DNA of 64,000 bases from Aromatoleum toluclasticum ATCC 700605 (GCF_000378245.1 NZ_KB899494.1:340045-404044); one strand, 5' to 3'; shown: positions 47,872 to 59,030, numbered from the stretch's first letter. The notes: a model not told the origin generated them from the sequence alone. Program-made: numbers and translations.

Positions 47872-50789
47872 CAGCTAAGACCTCCTTTGCAGCACCGATG
47901 CCCGAGGCGCCGTTCGCGCCCGTCGGCGAGCGCCCGGTGGTGCTGGCCGTGGATGACGAGCCGCAGATCCTGGCGGCGATCGTCGATACGCTCGAGGACG
48001 AATGCACCGTCCATACGGTGCCGTCGGCCGAAGCCGCGATGGCCCTCATCCCGACCCTGCCGGAGCTGTCGGTGCTGCTGTCCGACCAGCGCATGCCGGG
48101 GATGTGCGGTGACGAGCTGCTCGCGCGGGCGAGGGGCATGTCACGCGCCGCGGCGATCATGGTCACCGGCTATGCCGATCTCGATGCGGTGGTGCGGGCG
48201 GTGAACCAGGGGCGCATCTTCGGCTATATCACCAAACCGTGGAACCAGGACCAGCTGCGCCTGATGGTGCAGTCGGCCCATGCGCATTACCGCCTGCAGC
48301 GCGAACTGCTCGCCGAACAGCGTCTGCTGCGCGAGTTCATGGACAACACCACCGATCTGGTCTCCTATCAGGACGGCAGGCAGCGCTTCATCCGCGCCAA
48401 CCGGCGGTATGCCCAACTGCTCGGCTGCGATGCGCCGGAGGCGCTTGCCGGCCGTACCGTCGCGGAGCTGCTGCCGGATGCGGAACCGAACGGGCTGTGG
48501 GATCCGGCCGAACACGCGCGCGTGCTGTCGAGCGGCGAACCGTCATCCGAACAGTGTGCCCGCATCCGTATGCCGGGCTCGGAGGAGTGGCGCTGGTATT
48601 CGACGACGCGCGCACCGATCCGCAACGACCGTGACGAAGTGGTCGGCGTGGTCGGCATCTCGCGCGACGTCACCGACCGTCTCGGTGCGCTCGAAGCCCT
48701 GAGGCTGCGCGAACGGGCGATCGAGGCGAGCGTGAACTCGGTCACCATCGTCGACTGCCAGCAGCCGGACCTCCCTATTGTGTACGTGAACCCCGCATTC
48801 GAGCGCATCACCGGCTATCGCGCCGAAGAAGCCCTGGGGCGAAATCCGCGCTTCCTGCACGGAGACGATCACGACCAGCCCGGCCTGCGCGAGATCGGGA
48901 TGGCGGTCCGCGAGCGGCGCCAGGGCCATGCGATCTTCCGCAACCACTGCAAGGACGGGCGGATCTACTGGGCGGATCTCCACATCGCCCCGGTGTGCGA
49001 CGACACGGGCCGCTGCACCCACTTCGTCGGCATCCAGTACGATGTCACGGAGCGGCTGCGCTATCAGGCCGAGCTCGAGCGGCACGCCAATTTCGACAGC
49101 GTCACCGGGGTCGCAAACCGTAACCTACTCGACGACCGTCTCGCGCAGGCGCTGGTGAATGCCAATCGCCACCGGCGTTCGGTGGGCGTGCTGTCGATCG
49201 ATATCGACCGCTTCGGCAGCATCGTCGGCTCGTTCGGCCATGCGGTGGGCGACGGCATCCTGCAACACGTCGCCGCCCGCCTCACGGCACTGGTCCGCGA
49301 GGGAGACACCGTCGCGCGGGTCGGCATGGACGACTTCGTCGTGGTGCTGGGCGATCTGGCCAGTGTCGACGCCGCAGCCCTGATCGTGCGCCGGGTTCTC
49401 GACGACATTGCCATTCCGTTCGTTGTCGAGGGCCACGAGCTTGCCGTGACCGCAAGCGTGGGCGTGTGCATCTACCCCGGCGACGGCGACAGTCCGGCCG
49501 TGTTGCTGCAGCATGCCAACATCGCGCGGCTCGAAGCACGCAGCGCCGGCGGCAACCAGTACTGCTTCGATACCCCCGCGATGAATGCGGCAATGCTGCA
49601 GCGCCAGGCGCTCGAGCACGCGCTGCGCGGTGCGCTCGATCGCAGCGAATTCGTTCTGCATTACCAGCCGCGGGTGAGCCTGCAAAGCGGCGCCATTGTC
49701 GGCATGGAGGCGCTGCTGCGCTGGCAGCACCCGGAACTCGGACTGGTGCCGCCGATGGAGTTCATCCCGCTCGCCGAGGAGGCCGGCCTGATCGTCCCCA
49801 TAGGGGAATGGGTGCTGCGGGCCGCATGCCGCCAGATCCGCGGCTGGCTCGGCGGCGGGATCGTGGTCCCGCCGGTGGCGATCAACCTCTCGGCCCGGCA
49901 GTTCCATTCGGGGCAGCTCGATCGCATGATTGCCGAGGCGCTGGCGGCAGAGGGCCTGGACGCGTCGCGGCTCGAACTCGAGATCACCGAGAGCACGGCG
50001 ATGGTCGACGTCGACGACGCGGTGGCCACGATGCAGAAGCTCAAGACGCTCGGCGTATCGCTCGCGCTCGACGATTTCGGCACTGGCTATTCGAGTCTGG
50101 CCTGCCTCAAGCGCTTTCCGCTCGACTACCTGAAGATCGATCGCGCCTTCGTGCGCGACGTGACGACCGAGCCCGGCGATGCCGCGATCTGCATCGCGAC
50201 GATCCAGCTTGCGCACAGCCTGCGGCTCAAGGTGATCGCCGAGGGGGTCGAGAACGAATCCCAGATGGAATATCTGCGGCGGCGCGGATGCGACGAGATG
50301 CAGGGTTATTACTTCAGCCGGCCGGTGGACGGCGAGGCGCTCGCGGCGATGTTGCGCGACAGGGGGCGCATGAACCTCGCCTCCGCGGTCAAGGATGCGC
50401 CTGAGCGGACGCTGCTGCTGGTCGATGACGAACCGCACGTCCTGAACGCGCTCAAACGCCTGCTGCGCCGCGACGGCTATCGCATCCTGACCGCCGAGTC
50501 GGCCCAGGAGGGGCTCGAAATCCTCGCCAGACATCCGGTGCACGTCCTGCTCTCCGACGAGCGCATGCCGGGCATGAACGGCAGCGAGTTCCTCATGCGC
50601 GTGAAGGACCTGCACCCCGGGACGGTGCGCATGGTGCTCTCGGGGTACGCCAATGTCGATGCAATAACGCGTGCGATCAATAACGGGGCGGTGAGCAAGT
50701 TCCTGCTCAAGCCGTGGGATGATGACGAACTGCGCGTCACGATCCGTGAAGCGTTTGCGCGCGCCTGCAGCGACGAAGCGCAAATATAG
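47868..50789 (+). CDS. REC-PAS-PAS-degenerate GGDEF-EAL-REC protein (c-di-GMP phosphodiesterase)
   Basis: 973 residues. Order: receiver 1 (about 18-135; SDQRMPGMCG), PAS (about 158-270), PAS (about 285-400), GGDEF domain with GMDDF (486-490) instead of GGDEF but an intact I-site (REGD), EAL (E614 in GMEALLRW, DDFGTGYSS, KIDRAF, EGVEN), and receiver 2 (about 848-965; SDERMPGMNG, KPWDDDEL). The cyclase is probably inactive and the EAL active. Flanking receivers at both ends are unusual. It occupies the place that the diguanylate cyclase WspR takes in Wsp operons, so the output sign would be reversed. It is the last gene of the coupled operon. Confidence 0.9.
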
Positions 50790-50850
50790 ATCGCAGGCAG
50801 GCTCGCCTCAGGCACGCGCGGCCCGAGTGAGCGCATTCAGGGCACAAGGC

Positions 50851-51312
50851 ATGGTGGGCACGATCCGGGACGGGCAGGAAGTCGGTATCGACGCGGGGCT
50901 TTACGCCGGCTTGCGGGAGCTTGCCGCGGGCACGTTCCCGAAGCGCTGCGCCACCTGCGGCCGCAGCTATCGCGACGCCGACGATTACATTGCGCAGACG
51001 CAGCGGGTGGGCAGCGGCCGCAGCGGCCTCAAGCAGGCGGTGGACGACGACGGCCAGGTGATCGTCGAGTTGTTCCGCAATTGCGTGTGCGGCTCGACCC
51101 TGATGGACTGCTTCCGCGACCGCCGCGATACCAGCGAGGCGGGACTGCGGCGCCGGGCGCGTTTCGGCGAACTGATTGAGATCCTGGTGGCACAGGGGCT
51201 CGAGCGGGAACGGGCGCATGCCGAATTGCTCAAGGTCCTGCGCGGGGAGCCCAGCGCGATCCTGAAGGCGGAACCGCGCAGCACGGCGGGCACTCCGGGA
51301 AAACCGGAATGA
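50851..51312 (+). CDS. Conserved small protein with paired-cysteine (zinc-ribbon-like) motif
   Basis: 153 residues from ATG 50851; a GTG at 50827 is also possible. Two cysteine clusters, CATCGRSY near residue 34 and FRNCVCGSTLMDCF near residue 78, could bind one zinc. The helical C-terminal half (RRRARFGELIEILVAQGLER) may contact protein. I recognise it as a conserved betaproteobacterial hypothetical type but know no function. It follows operon C by 61 bp on the same strand and ends at a strong bidirectional terminator, so it may be the last member of the island. Confidence 0.7.
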   Translation: MVGTIRDGQEVGIDAGLYAGLRELAAGTFPKRCATCGRSYRDADDYIAQTQRVGSGRSGLKQAVDDDGQVIVELFRNCVCGSTLMDCFRDRRDTSEAGLRRRARFGELIEILVAQGLERERAHAELLKVLRGEPSAILKAEPRSTAGTPGKPE

Positions 51313-51346
51313 GCCGACGGCTCCGCGTGAATGCGGAGCCGTCGGC
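51313..51346. terminator. Strong bidirectional terminator between island and paaN
   Basis: Perfect 14-bp arms GCCGACGGCTCCGC (51313-51326) and GCGGAGCCGTCGGC (51333-51346) with a six-base loop lie immediately after the zinc-ribbon-like stop and before the convergent paaN stop. Confidence 0.8.
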
Positions 51347-51354
51347 CTTGCTGC

Positions 51355-53043
51355 TTACTCGACGTGATAGCGCCGCTGCACGACGCGGAAGCGGTTCGCG
51401 ACGAAGGCGCTGTCGGACAGGCTCGCGTTCGCGGCCGGGTTCATGCCGACGCCGTGGAAGTCGGAGAAGCCCGCCGACTGGTTCACGAACACGCCGCCGG
51501 TGAGGTTGATCGACAGCGCGACGCCGGTGCGCCACGTGGCCTCGGTCATCGCGTCGACGACCTCCGGCTGCGTCGAGTAGATGCCCACCGTGAGCGCGCC
51601 GTGTTCGCGCACGATGCGTTCCGACAGCGCAACCGCGGCGGCGCCGTCGGCGGTCTTCACGACGAAGGCGATCGGGCCGAAGCGCTCTTCCATGTAGGCC
51701 TTCTCGTCGGCAGCGTCGCACGCGAGCAGCACCGGGCTGCGCACTTCGGCGCCGGGGAACTCGGCGTGGGCTATCTTCGTCGAGGCGCGCACGACGCGGC
51801 CATGTTCGGGCGCCTCGGCGATGCGGCGCAGCGTGTCGGGCGACTGGATCGCGCCCAGCACGGCGGTCGCGACCGCCGGGTCGGCGAGGAACTTGTCGAT
51901 GGATGTGGCGAGGTCCGCGCACACCTCGTCGTAGCTCTTGTGCCCCTGGTCGGTGGCGATGCCGCCCGCCGGCACGAGGATCGCCTGCGTCGTCGTGCAC
52001 ATCTGGCCGGAGTACAGGCACAGCGTGAAGGCGAGGTTCCTCAACATCGCCTTGTACTGGTCGGTGGATTCGATGACGACGTTGTTCACGCCGGCGAGCT
52101 CCGCATACACCTGCGCCTGTTTCGCGTGGGCGATGAGCCACTGGCCGAAGCTGTTGCCGCCGGTGAAGTCGATCGACTTCACGGCCGGGTGAGTCGCGAG
52201 CGCCTGTGTGGCTTCGTGCTTGTCGAAGGCCGCGAGCGTGACGAGGTTGGGGTCCAGGCCGGCCTCGGCGAGCACTTCGCGCGCGATGCGCACGGTGATC
52301 GCCGCGGGCAGGATGGCGTTCTGGTGCGGCTTGACGATCACCGGGTTGCCGGTCGCGAGCGCGGCGAAGAGTCCCGGGTAGGTGTTCCAGGTCGGGAAGG
52401 TGGCGCAGCCGATCACCAGCGCGACGCCGCGGCCGACGACTTCGAAGTGCTTCTTCATCTTCAGCGGCGGGTTCTTCCCCTGCGGCTTCTCCCACACCGT
52501 CTCGTGCGGGATGAACTTCATCTCGCGGTACGCGTAGGCGACGGCCTCGAGGCCGCGGTCCTGTGCGTGCGGGCCGCCGGCCTGGAAGGCCATCATCCAG
52601 CCCTGGCCGGTGGTGAGCATCACCGCGTGGGCGATCTCGAAGCTGCGCTTGTTCAGACGGTCGAGGATCTCCAGGCACACGCCGGCGCGGCCCTGCGCGC
52701 CGATGCGCTGCCAGCCGGGTATCGCGGCCTGCGCGGCGGCGATCAGCGCGTCGGCGTCGCACACCGGGTAACGTACGCCCAGTTCCACGCCGTAGGGCGA
52801 ACGCTCGCTCGCCATCGAGCCGCTGCGGCCGGGCTGGTCGAGGGCGAAATCCTGGCCGAAAGTGGCCTCGACGGCGCGGCGGCCGTCTTCCTGTGCCGTC
52901 TCGCCGTACACCTTGGGACTGGGCATCTCGGGGTAGGGCGTCCAGAAGCCGCGGGCGTGGATCGCCTGGACGGCGGCTTCGAGGGTGGCGTGGTGCTTGT
53001 CGAACAGCTGGGCGGGCGTGGTGCTGGACGCGGCGTGGGACAT
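51355..53043 (-). CDS. paaN: PaaN-type aldehyde dehydrogenase of phenylacetate degradation
   Basis: 562 residues, aldehyde dehydrogenase superfamily. The catalytic cysteine is in SGQMCTTTQ, the general-base glutamate in YAELAGVNN, and NAD-fold residues in DFTGGNSFG. It corresponds to the dehydrogenase part of PaaZ, which oxidises the semialdehyde formed when the oxepin-CoA ring is opened. It lacks the C-terminal MaoC-like hydratase domain of E. coli PaaZ, so ring hydrolysis must be done by a separate enzyme not seen here. It is divergent from paaG and shares a 327-bp control region. No unusual composition. Confidence 0.9.
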   Translation of the reverse strand: MSHAASSTTPAQLFDKHHATLEAAVQAIHARGFWTPYPEMPSPKVYGETAQEDGRRAVEATFGQDFALDQPGRSGSMASERSPYGVELGVRYPVCDADALIAAAQAAIPGWQRIGAQGRAGVCLEILDRLNKRSFEIAHAVMLTTGQGWMMAFQAGGPHAQDRGLEAVAYAYREMKFIPHETVWEKPQGKNPPLKMKKHFEVVGRGVALVIGCATFPTWNTYPGLFAALATGNPVIVKPHQNAILPAAITVRIAREVLAEAGLDPNLVTLAAFDKHEATQALATHPAVKSIDFTGGNSFGQWLIAHAKQAQVYAELAGVNNVVIESTDQYKAMLRNLAFTLCLYSGQMCTTTQAILVPAGGIATDQGHKSYDEVCADLATSIDKFLADPAVATAVLGAIQSPDTLRRIAEAPEHGRVVRASTKIAHAEFPGAEVRSPVLLACDAADEKAYMEERFGPIAFVVKTADGAAAVALSERIVREHGALTVGIYSTQPEVVDAMTEATWRTGVALSINLTGGVFVNQSAGFSDFHGVGMNPAANASLSDSAFVANRFRVVQRRYHVE

Positions 53044-53164
53044 CGAGGGTCTCCTCTGGTGGCGGGTCGGGGCTTCTGCGGCCCCTGCGGATCGGTGGTG
53101 CTGACCTAGTTATAGCGGGCGGCGCATTGCTGCGCTGCGGGGAAACTTGTCAAGCAAAAAACTG

Positions 53165-53213
53165 TTGTCTTTTGATCTGGATCAAGCTTACTATTGATTG
53201 ACCGGTCGGTCAA
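53165..53213 (+). promoter_or_regulatory. paaG promoter with FNR-type box and TetR-type operator
   Basis: A -35 TTGTCT (53165-53170) and -10 TACTAT (53189-53194), 18 bp apart, are proposed. Between them lies a perfect FNR/CRP-family half-site pair TTGATCTGGATCAA (53172-53185). Just downstream, over the expected start point, is TTGACCGGTCGGTCAA (53198-53213), a palindrome with seven-base arms typical of TetR-family repressors such as PaaR. Both sites are placed for repression of paaG. On the minus strand a TTGACA (53153-53148) could serve paaN. These are the recognisable elements of the 327-bp gap 53044-53370. Confidence 0.55.
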
Positions 53214-53370
53214 ACAAAGGCCGGGCTACAAAGAAAGCTCGGAATACCGGGCGCTGACCCCCGCCGACAGGAGGCCTCGAAGCCTGCCGGGCGATCCGAA
53301 GAAGGAGACTCTGCAGAAGCGCCGCGTGAAGCATGTGGGGCGTTTGTGCAGAGGGATGACAGGAGGAGAC

Positions 53371-54222
53371 ATGAGCAGCAGCGAGTTTGGCAACAGCGAG
53401 GTGGGCAGCAGCGGTTGGAACATGCAGGGCGAGACGATCCGCCTCGATGTGGTCGAAGGCGTCGCGACGCTGACGCTGAACCGACCGGACCGGCTGAATT
53501 CCTTCACGAGCCTGATGCACGAGGAGGTGCGTGAGGCGCTGGCGAAGGTGAAGGCAGGCCGCGCCGCGGGTGTCGTGCGCGTGCTGGTGCTGACTGGCGC
53601 CGGGCGCGGTTTCTGCGCCGGGCAGGACCTGTCGGACCGCGCCGTGGCGCCGGGTAGCGCGCCGGTGGACCTGGGCGACTCGGTCGAGAAGAACTACAAG
53701 CCGCTGGTGCTCGCGTTGCGCGGCCTCGAACTGCCGGTGATCGCCGCGGTGAACGGCGTCGCGGCCGGCGCCGGGGCGAGCATCGCGTTAGCCTGCGATC
53801 TCGTGTTCGCGGCCGGCTCGGCGAGCTTCATCCAGTCCTTCAGCAAGCTCGGCGTGGTGCCGGATACCGGCGGCAGCTGGATCCTGCCGCGCCTCGTGGG
53901 GCCGGCTCGTGCGATGGGCATGGCGCTGCTGGGCGAGAAGCTGTCGGCCGAGCAGGCCGAGGCTTGGGGCCTGATCTGGAAATGCGTCGATGACGAGGCG
54001 CTGCTGCCGACGGTGCAGCAGGTCGCGGCGGGCCTCGCGAAAGGGCCGACCTTCGGCTACGCGAAGACCAAGCAGGCGCTGTGGGCGAGTTCGACCAACG
54101 ACTTCGAGACCCAGTTGAACCTCGAACGCGACCTGATGACCGTGTGCGGCAACTCGAACGACTACCGCGAAGGCGTCGCCGCCTTCATCGGGAAGCGCAC
54201 CCCGAACTTCAAGGGTGACTGA
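53371..54222 (+). CDS. paaG: 2-(1,2-epoxy-1,2-dihydrophenyl)acetyl-CoA isomerase
   Basis: 283 residues, crotonase fold. The start at 53371 has GGAGGAG five bases upstream; the first ~18 residues are a serine/glycine-rich extension before the family start around MQGETIRLDVVEG. Conserved segments LNRPDRLNSFT, GAGRGFCAGQDLSDR (oxyanion hole) and AAGAGASIALACDL are present, with D in VVPDTGGSW. The enzyme isomerises ring-1,2-epoxyphenylacetyl-CoA to the seven-membered oxepin-CoA. It directly abuts paaH. Expression is probably controlled by the TetR- and FNR-type sites upstream. Confidence 0.93.
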   Translation: MSSSEFGNSEVGSSGWNMQGETIRLDVVEGVATLTLNRPDRLNSFTSLMHEEVREALAKVKAGRAAGVVRVLVLTGAGRGFCAGQDLSDRAVAPGSAPVDLGDSVEKNYKPLVLALRGLELPVIAAVNGVAAGAGASIALACDLVFAAGSASFIQSFSKLGVVPDTGGSWILPRLVGPARAMGMALLGEKLSAEQAEAWGLIWKCVDDEALLPTVQQVAAGLAKGPTFGYAKTKQALWASSTNDFETQLNLERDLMTVCGNSNDYREGVAAFIGKRTPNFKGD

Positions 54223-55755
54223 ATGAGCTCACTCGGGAAGGACGTGAAGGTGCTGGTCATCGGCGCCGGCGCGATGGGCAGCGGTATCGCCCAGGTCGCG
54301 GCGCGCGCGGGCCACACCGTGTACCTGTACGACGGCCGCGTCGAGGCGATCGCCGCCGGGCGCGCGGCGATCGAAAAGGATCTGAAGTTCCTCGTGTCGA
54401 AGAACCGGCTCGATGCGGTCGAGGCGGAGGCGGCGCTGGAACGTGTCGTGCCGGTCGCGGCGCTTGCCGATGCGGCCGATGCGGGCCTCGCGATCGAGGC
54501 GATCGTCGAGAACATCGACGTCAAGCGCAAGCTCTTCGCCGAGCTGGAGCGCACGCTGGGCACCGAGGCGATCATCGCGAGCAATACTTCGTCGCTGTCG
54601 ATCAACGCGATGGCGGCCGGTCTCGCCCGTCCCGGCCGGCTGGCCGGCCTGCACTTCTTCAACCCCGCGCCGCGCATGGCCCTGGTCGAAGTGGTGTCGG
54701 GCCTCACGACCGACCGCGAGGTCGCCGAGTGCCTGCATGCGACGGCGCGCGACTGGGGCAAGGTGCCGGTGCATGCGGCCTCGACGCCGGGTTTCATCGT
54801 GAACCGCGTTGCGCGTCCGTACTACGCCGAGGCGCTGCGCGTGCTCGCCGAGCACGAGGCGGGGCCCGCGACGCTGGACGCGATCCTGCGCGAAGGCTGC
54901 GGCTTTGCGATGGGCCCCTTCGAACTGATGGACCTGATCGGCCACGACGTGAACTTCGCGGTGACGAAGTCGGTGTTCGACGCCTTCTTCGGCGACCGCC
55001 GCTTTGCGCCCAGCCCGTTCCAGCAGGAGCTCGTTGCTGCGGGGCGCCTCGGGCGCAAGACCGGGCGCGGCATCTATGAATATGGCGAACTCGCCGCAAA
55101 GGCCGTCCCGCAGGACGAGCCGGCGCAGGACGGCGAGCCGCGCATCACGGTGGTCGGCGACATCGGTGCGGCGGCCCCGCTGCTCGCGCGCCTCGAAGCG
55201 GCCGGCATCGAGGTGCGGCGCGAGGCGGGCATGCACGGCAGGCGCGGCTGGATGCAGATCGGCGCGGCGCGCGTCGCGCTGACCGACGGGCGCACCGCGA
55301 CCATCCGCTCGGACGAGGAGCAGGTGCCGAACCTCGTGCTGTTCGACCTGTGCCTCGACTACTCGACCAGCACCCGCATCGCGCTGACGCGCGCCGACCA
55401 GTGCGGCCTGGGCGCGCTGCGCGTGGTCACCGGCACTTTCCAGAAGGCAGGCTTCAAGGTCAGCGTGATCGACGACGTCGCCGGGCTGATCGCGCTGCGC
55501 ACCGTCGCGATGCTCGCCAACGAGGCCGCCGATGCCGTGCTGCAGCGGGTGGCGAGCGCGCGCGACGTCGATACCGCGATGCGCCACGGCACCAACTACC
55601 CCAAGGGCGGTCCGCTCGCGTGGGCCGACCAGCTCGGCGCCGGCTTCGTCGTCGAGGTGCTCGCGAACCTCAAGGACCACTACGGCGAGGAGCGCTACCG
55701 CGTGTCGCCGCTGCTGCGCCGCAAGGCCTGCAACGGGGAGGCGATGTATGACTGA
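54223..55755 (+). CDS. paaH: 3-hydroxyadipyl-CoA dehydrogenase
   Basis: 510 residues, 3-hydroxyacyl-CoA dehydrogenase family. The NAD-binding motif is VIGAGAMGSGIA at the N terminus; the catalytic histidine and glutamate regions are seen in LHFFNPAPRMALVEVV, and SNTSSLSI is present. Like other PaaH proteins it carries a second C-terminal 3HCDH domain (RVASARDVDTAMRHGTNYP). It oxidises 3-hydroxyadipyl-CoA to 3-oxoadipyl-CoA in the lower pathway. The start codon immediately follows the paaG stop; its own stop lies inside the start of paaI. The following thiolase paaJ and the hydratase paaF are not in the window. Confidence 0.93.
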   Translation: MSSLGKDVKVLVIGAGAMGSGIAQVAARAGHTVYLYDGRVEAIAAGRAAIEKDLKFLVSKNRLDAVEAEAALERVVPVAALADAADAGLAIEAIVENIDVKRKLFAELERTLGTEAIIASNTSSLSINAMAAGLARPGRLAGLHFFNPAPRMALVEVVSGLTTDREVAECLHATARDWGKVPVHAASTPGFIVNRVARPYYAEALRVLAEHEAGPATLDAILREGCGFAMGPFELMDLIGHDVNFAVTKSVFDAFFGDRRFAPSPFQQELVAAGRLGRKTGRGIYEYGELAAKAVPQDEPAQDGEPRITVVGDIGAAAPLLARLEAAGIEVRREAGMHGRRGWMQIGAARVALTDGRTATIRSDEEQVPNLVLFDLCLDYSTSTRIALTRADQCGLGALRVVTGTFQKAGFKVSVIDDVAGLIALRTVAMLANEAADAVLQRVASARDVDTAMRHGTNYPKGGPLAWADQLGAGFVVEVLANLKDHYGEERYRVSPLLRRKACNGEAMYD

Positions 55756-56212
55756 GGCGGGCTATCGCGACATGACCAACGGACTCGACCCGCAGGCCCT
55801 CGCGGAGCGCGTGCGGGACGTGATGTCGGAGAACGACCGCGTGCTGCACGCCAACGGCATCCGTTTCGAGGCGGTCGGCCCGGGCTACGCGAAAGTCACG
55901 ATGACGGTGCGCGAGGAGATGCTCAACGGCTTCGACATCTGCCACGGCGGCTTCATCACGGTGCTCGCCGACTCGGCCTTCGCCTATGCGTGCAACAGCT
56001 ACAACGAGCAGACCGTCGCGTCCGGCATCAGCCTCGATTTCATGGCGCCGGGCCGTCCCGGGGAGCGCCTGTGCGCCGAGGCGAAGGAAGTGTTCGCCGC
56101 CGGCCGCACCGGCGTGTACGACATCAGCGTCACCAACCCCAGGGGCGAGCTGATCGCTGTGATGCGCGGCAAGTCCTACCGGCTGAAGGGAAGGGCGGTC
56201 GTCGAGTTGTGA
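55748..56212 (+). CDS. paaI: Hotdog-fold thioesterase PaaI
   Basis: 154 residues from ATG 55748, which has GGGGAGG upstream and overlaps the paaH stop by eight bases. Single hotdog domain with the PaaI signature NGFDICHGGFITVLADSAFA and GISLDFMAPGRPG. PaaI hydrolyses ring-hydroxylated phenylacetyl-CoA esters and is thought to rescue CoA when the pathway stalls on dead-end intermediates. It ends the first paa gene block; a 106-bp gap separates it from paaK. Confidence 0.92.
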   Translation: MTEAGYRDMTNGLDPQALAERVRDVMSENDRVLHANGIRFEAVGPGYAKVTMTVREEMLNGFDICHGGFITVLADSAFAYACNSYNEQTVASGISLDFMAPGRPGERLCAEAKEVFAAGRTGVYDISVTNPRGELIAVMRGKSYRLKGRAVVEL

Positions 56213-56318
56213 ATTGAATCGCGTTTGACGCGGGTCACGCCGGCCTCCCCATGATCGGGGAATAATCCCGGCGTCCTACGAAACCCGCGCAAACGGAAGA
56301 AACCAGGAGGAGAGAGGA

Positions 56319-57641
<1,323 letters not shown>

Positions 57642-57660
57642 GAGAGGAGGAGACAACAGA

Positions 57661-58662
57661 ATGTATACCCAAGCACTGGACATCCCGCAGCAGAACGTCG
57701 ACAAGGCGCCGCGTGCGGTCGAGAATCCCGCCTACCAGGCCGAGTTCGACGCAAAGATCGACGCGGGCGGCTACATCGAGGCCAAGGACTGGATGCCCGA
57801 GGCCTACCGCAAGACGCTGGTGCGCCAGATCAGCCAGCACGCGCACTCCGAGATCGTCGGCATGCTGCCCGAAGGCAACTGGATCACGCGCGCCCCGACG
57901 CTCAAACGCAAGGCCATCCTGCTCGCCAAGGTGCAGGACGAAGGCGGCCACGGGCTCTACCTCTACGCCGCGGCCGAGACGCTGGGCGTGTCGCGCGACG
58001 AGCTGCTCGACGCGCTGCACACCGGCAAGGCCAAGTACAGCTCGATCTTCAACTACCCGACGCTCACCTGGGCGGACATCGGCGTGATCGGCTGGCTCGT
58101 CGACGGCGCCGCGATCATGAACCAGATCCCGCTGTGCAAGTGCAGCTACGGGCCTTATGCGCGCGCGATGGTGCGCATCTGCAAGGAGGAATCCTTCCAC
58201 CAGCGCCAGGGCTACGACCTGCTGCTGGCGATGATGAAGGGCACCGACGAGCAGCGCGAGATGGTGCAGGACGCCGTGAATCGCTGGTGGTGGCCGTCGA
58301 TCATGATGTTCGGCCCGCACGACAAGGATTCCCCCAACTCGGCGCAGAGTTCGCGCTGGGGCATCAAGCGCATCTCCAACGACGACCTGCGCCAGAAGTT
58401 CATCGATGCGACGGTCGAGCAGGCCAAGGTGCTGGGCGTGACGATGCCCGACCCGGAGCTGAAGTGGAACGCCGAACGCGGCCACCACGACTACGGTGCG
58501 ATCGACTGGGACGAGTTCTGGAACGTCGTCAATGGCCACGGCCAAGGCAACGTCGATCGGCTGGCCGCGCGCGTGAAGGCGTGGGAAGACGGCGCCTGGG
58601 TGCGCGAGGCGGCGCTGGAGCATGAACGCAAACGGGCGGCGCGCGAGCATCGCGCGGCCTGA
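57661..58662 (+). CDS. paaA: Phenylacetyl-CoA epoxidase catalytic subunit
   Basis: 333 residues, ferritin-like di-iron oxygenase. The iron ligands fall in helices containing [12 protein letters not shown] and [13 protein letters not shown]. PaaA carries the active site that inserts one oxygen atom of O2 into the aromatic ring of phenylacetyl-CoA, giving the 1,2-epoxide. It works as a PaaABCE complex. The start is preceded by GAGAGGAGGAGAC. The step requires oxygen, which fits the FNR-type site at the head of the locus. Confidence 0.95.
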   Translation: MYTQALDIPQQNVDKAPRAVENPAYQAEFDAKIDAGGYIEAKDWMPEAYRKTLVRQISQHAHSEIVGMLPEGNWITRAPTLKRKAILLAKVQDEGGHGLYLYAAAETLGVSRDELLDALHTGKAKYSSIFNYPTLTWADIGVIGWLVDGAAIMNQIPLCKCSYGPYARAMVRICKEESFHQRQGYDLLLAMMKGTDEQREMVQDAVNRWWWPSIMMFGPHDKDSPNSAQSSRWGIKRISNDDLRQKFIDATVEQAKVLGVTMPDPELKWNAERGHHDYGAIDWDEFWNVVNGHGQGNVDRLAARVKAWEDGAWVREAALEHERKRAAREHRAA

Positions 58663-58729
58663 CAGGATTATCCCGAACACACCGACAGAAAGGGCGGCCC
58701 CGGCCAGCCCTCATCAGAGGAGAAGAGAC

Positions 58730-59017
58730 ATGGAACGCAAGGAATGGCCGCTGTGGGAAGTCTTCGTGCGCAGCCGCAACGGACTCGATCACAAGCACTG
58801 CGGCAGCGTGCACGCCCCCGACGCCAAGCTCGCGCTGCAGGTCGCGCGCGACGTCTACACCCGCCGCCAGGAAGGCGTGAGCATCTGGGTGGTGCAGGCC
58901 GACCACATCGTCGCCTCGGACCCGGACGCCAAGCCCGAGCTGTTCGATCCGGCGGAAGACAAGATCTACCGGCACCCGACCTTCTACCAGCTGCCCGACG
59001 AAGTTAACCACATGTGA
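58730..59017 (+). CDS. paaB: Phenylacetyl-CoA epoxidase subunit PaaB
   Basis: 95 residues, normal for PaaB. The start at 58730 (AGAGGAGAAGAGAC upstream) gives MERKEWPLWEVFVRSRNGLD, the typical N terminus; GSVHAPDAKLALQVARDVYT and RHPTFYQLPDEVNHM complete the family pattern. PaaB is a structural subunit that bridges the PaaAC catalytic dimers. It lies between paaA and paaC, as in all known paa clusters. Confidence 0.94.
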   Translation: MERKEWPLWEVFVRSRNGLDHKHCGSVHAPDAKLALQVARDVYTRRQEGVSIWVVQADHIVASDPDAKPELFDPAEDKIYRHPTFYQLPDEVNHM

Positions 59018-59030
59018 GAGGGCCGCAAAG

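Noticed and set aside
51313..51346. The 14-bp-arm palindrome as a regulatory operator
   Set aside because: It lies between two convergent stop codons, so a bidirectional terminator explains it fully.
51331..53109. 592-codon open frame opposite paaN
   Set aside because: Antisense to a complete aldehyde dehydrogenase and low in plausible protein features.
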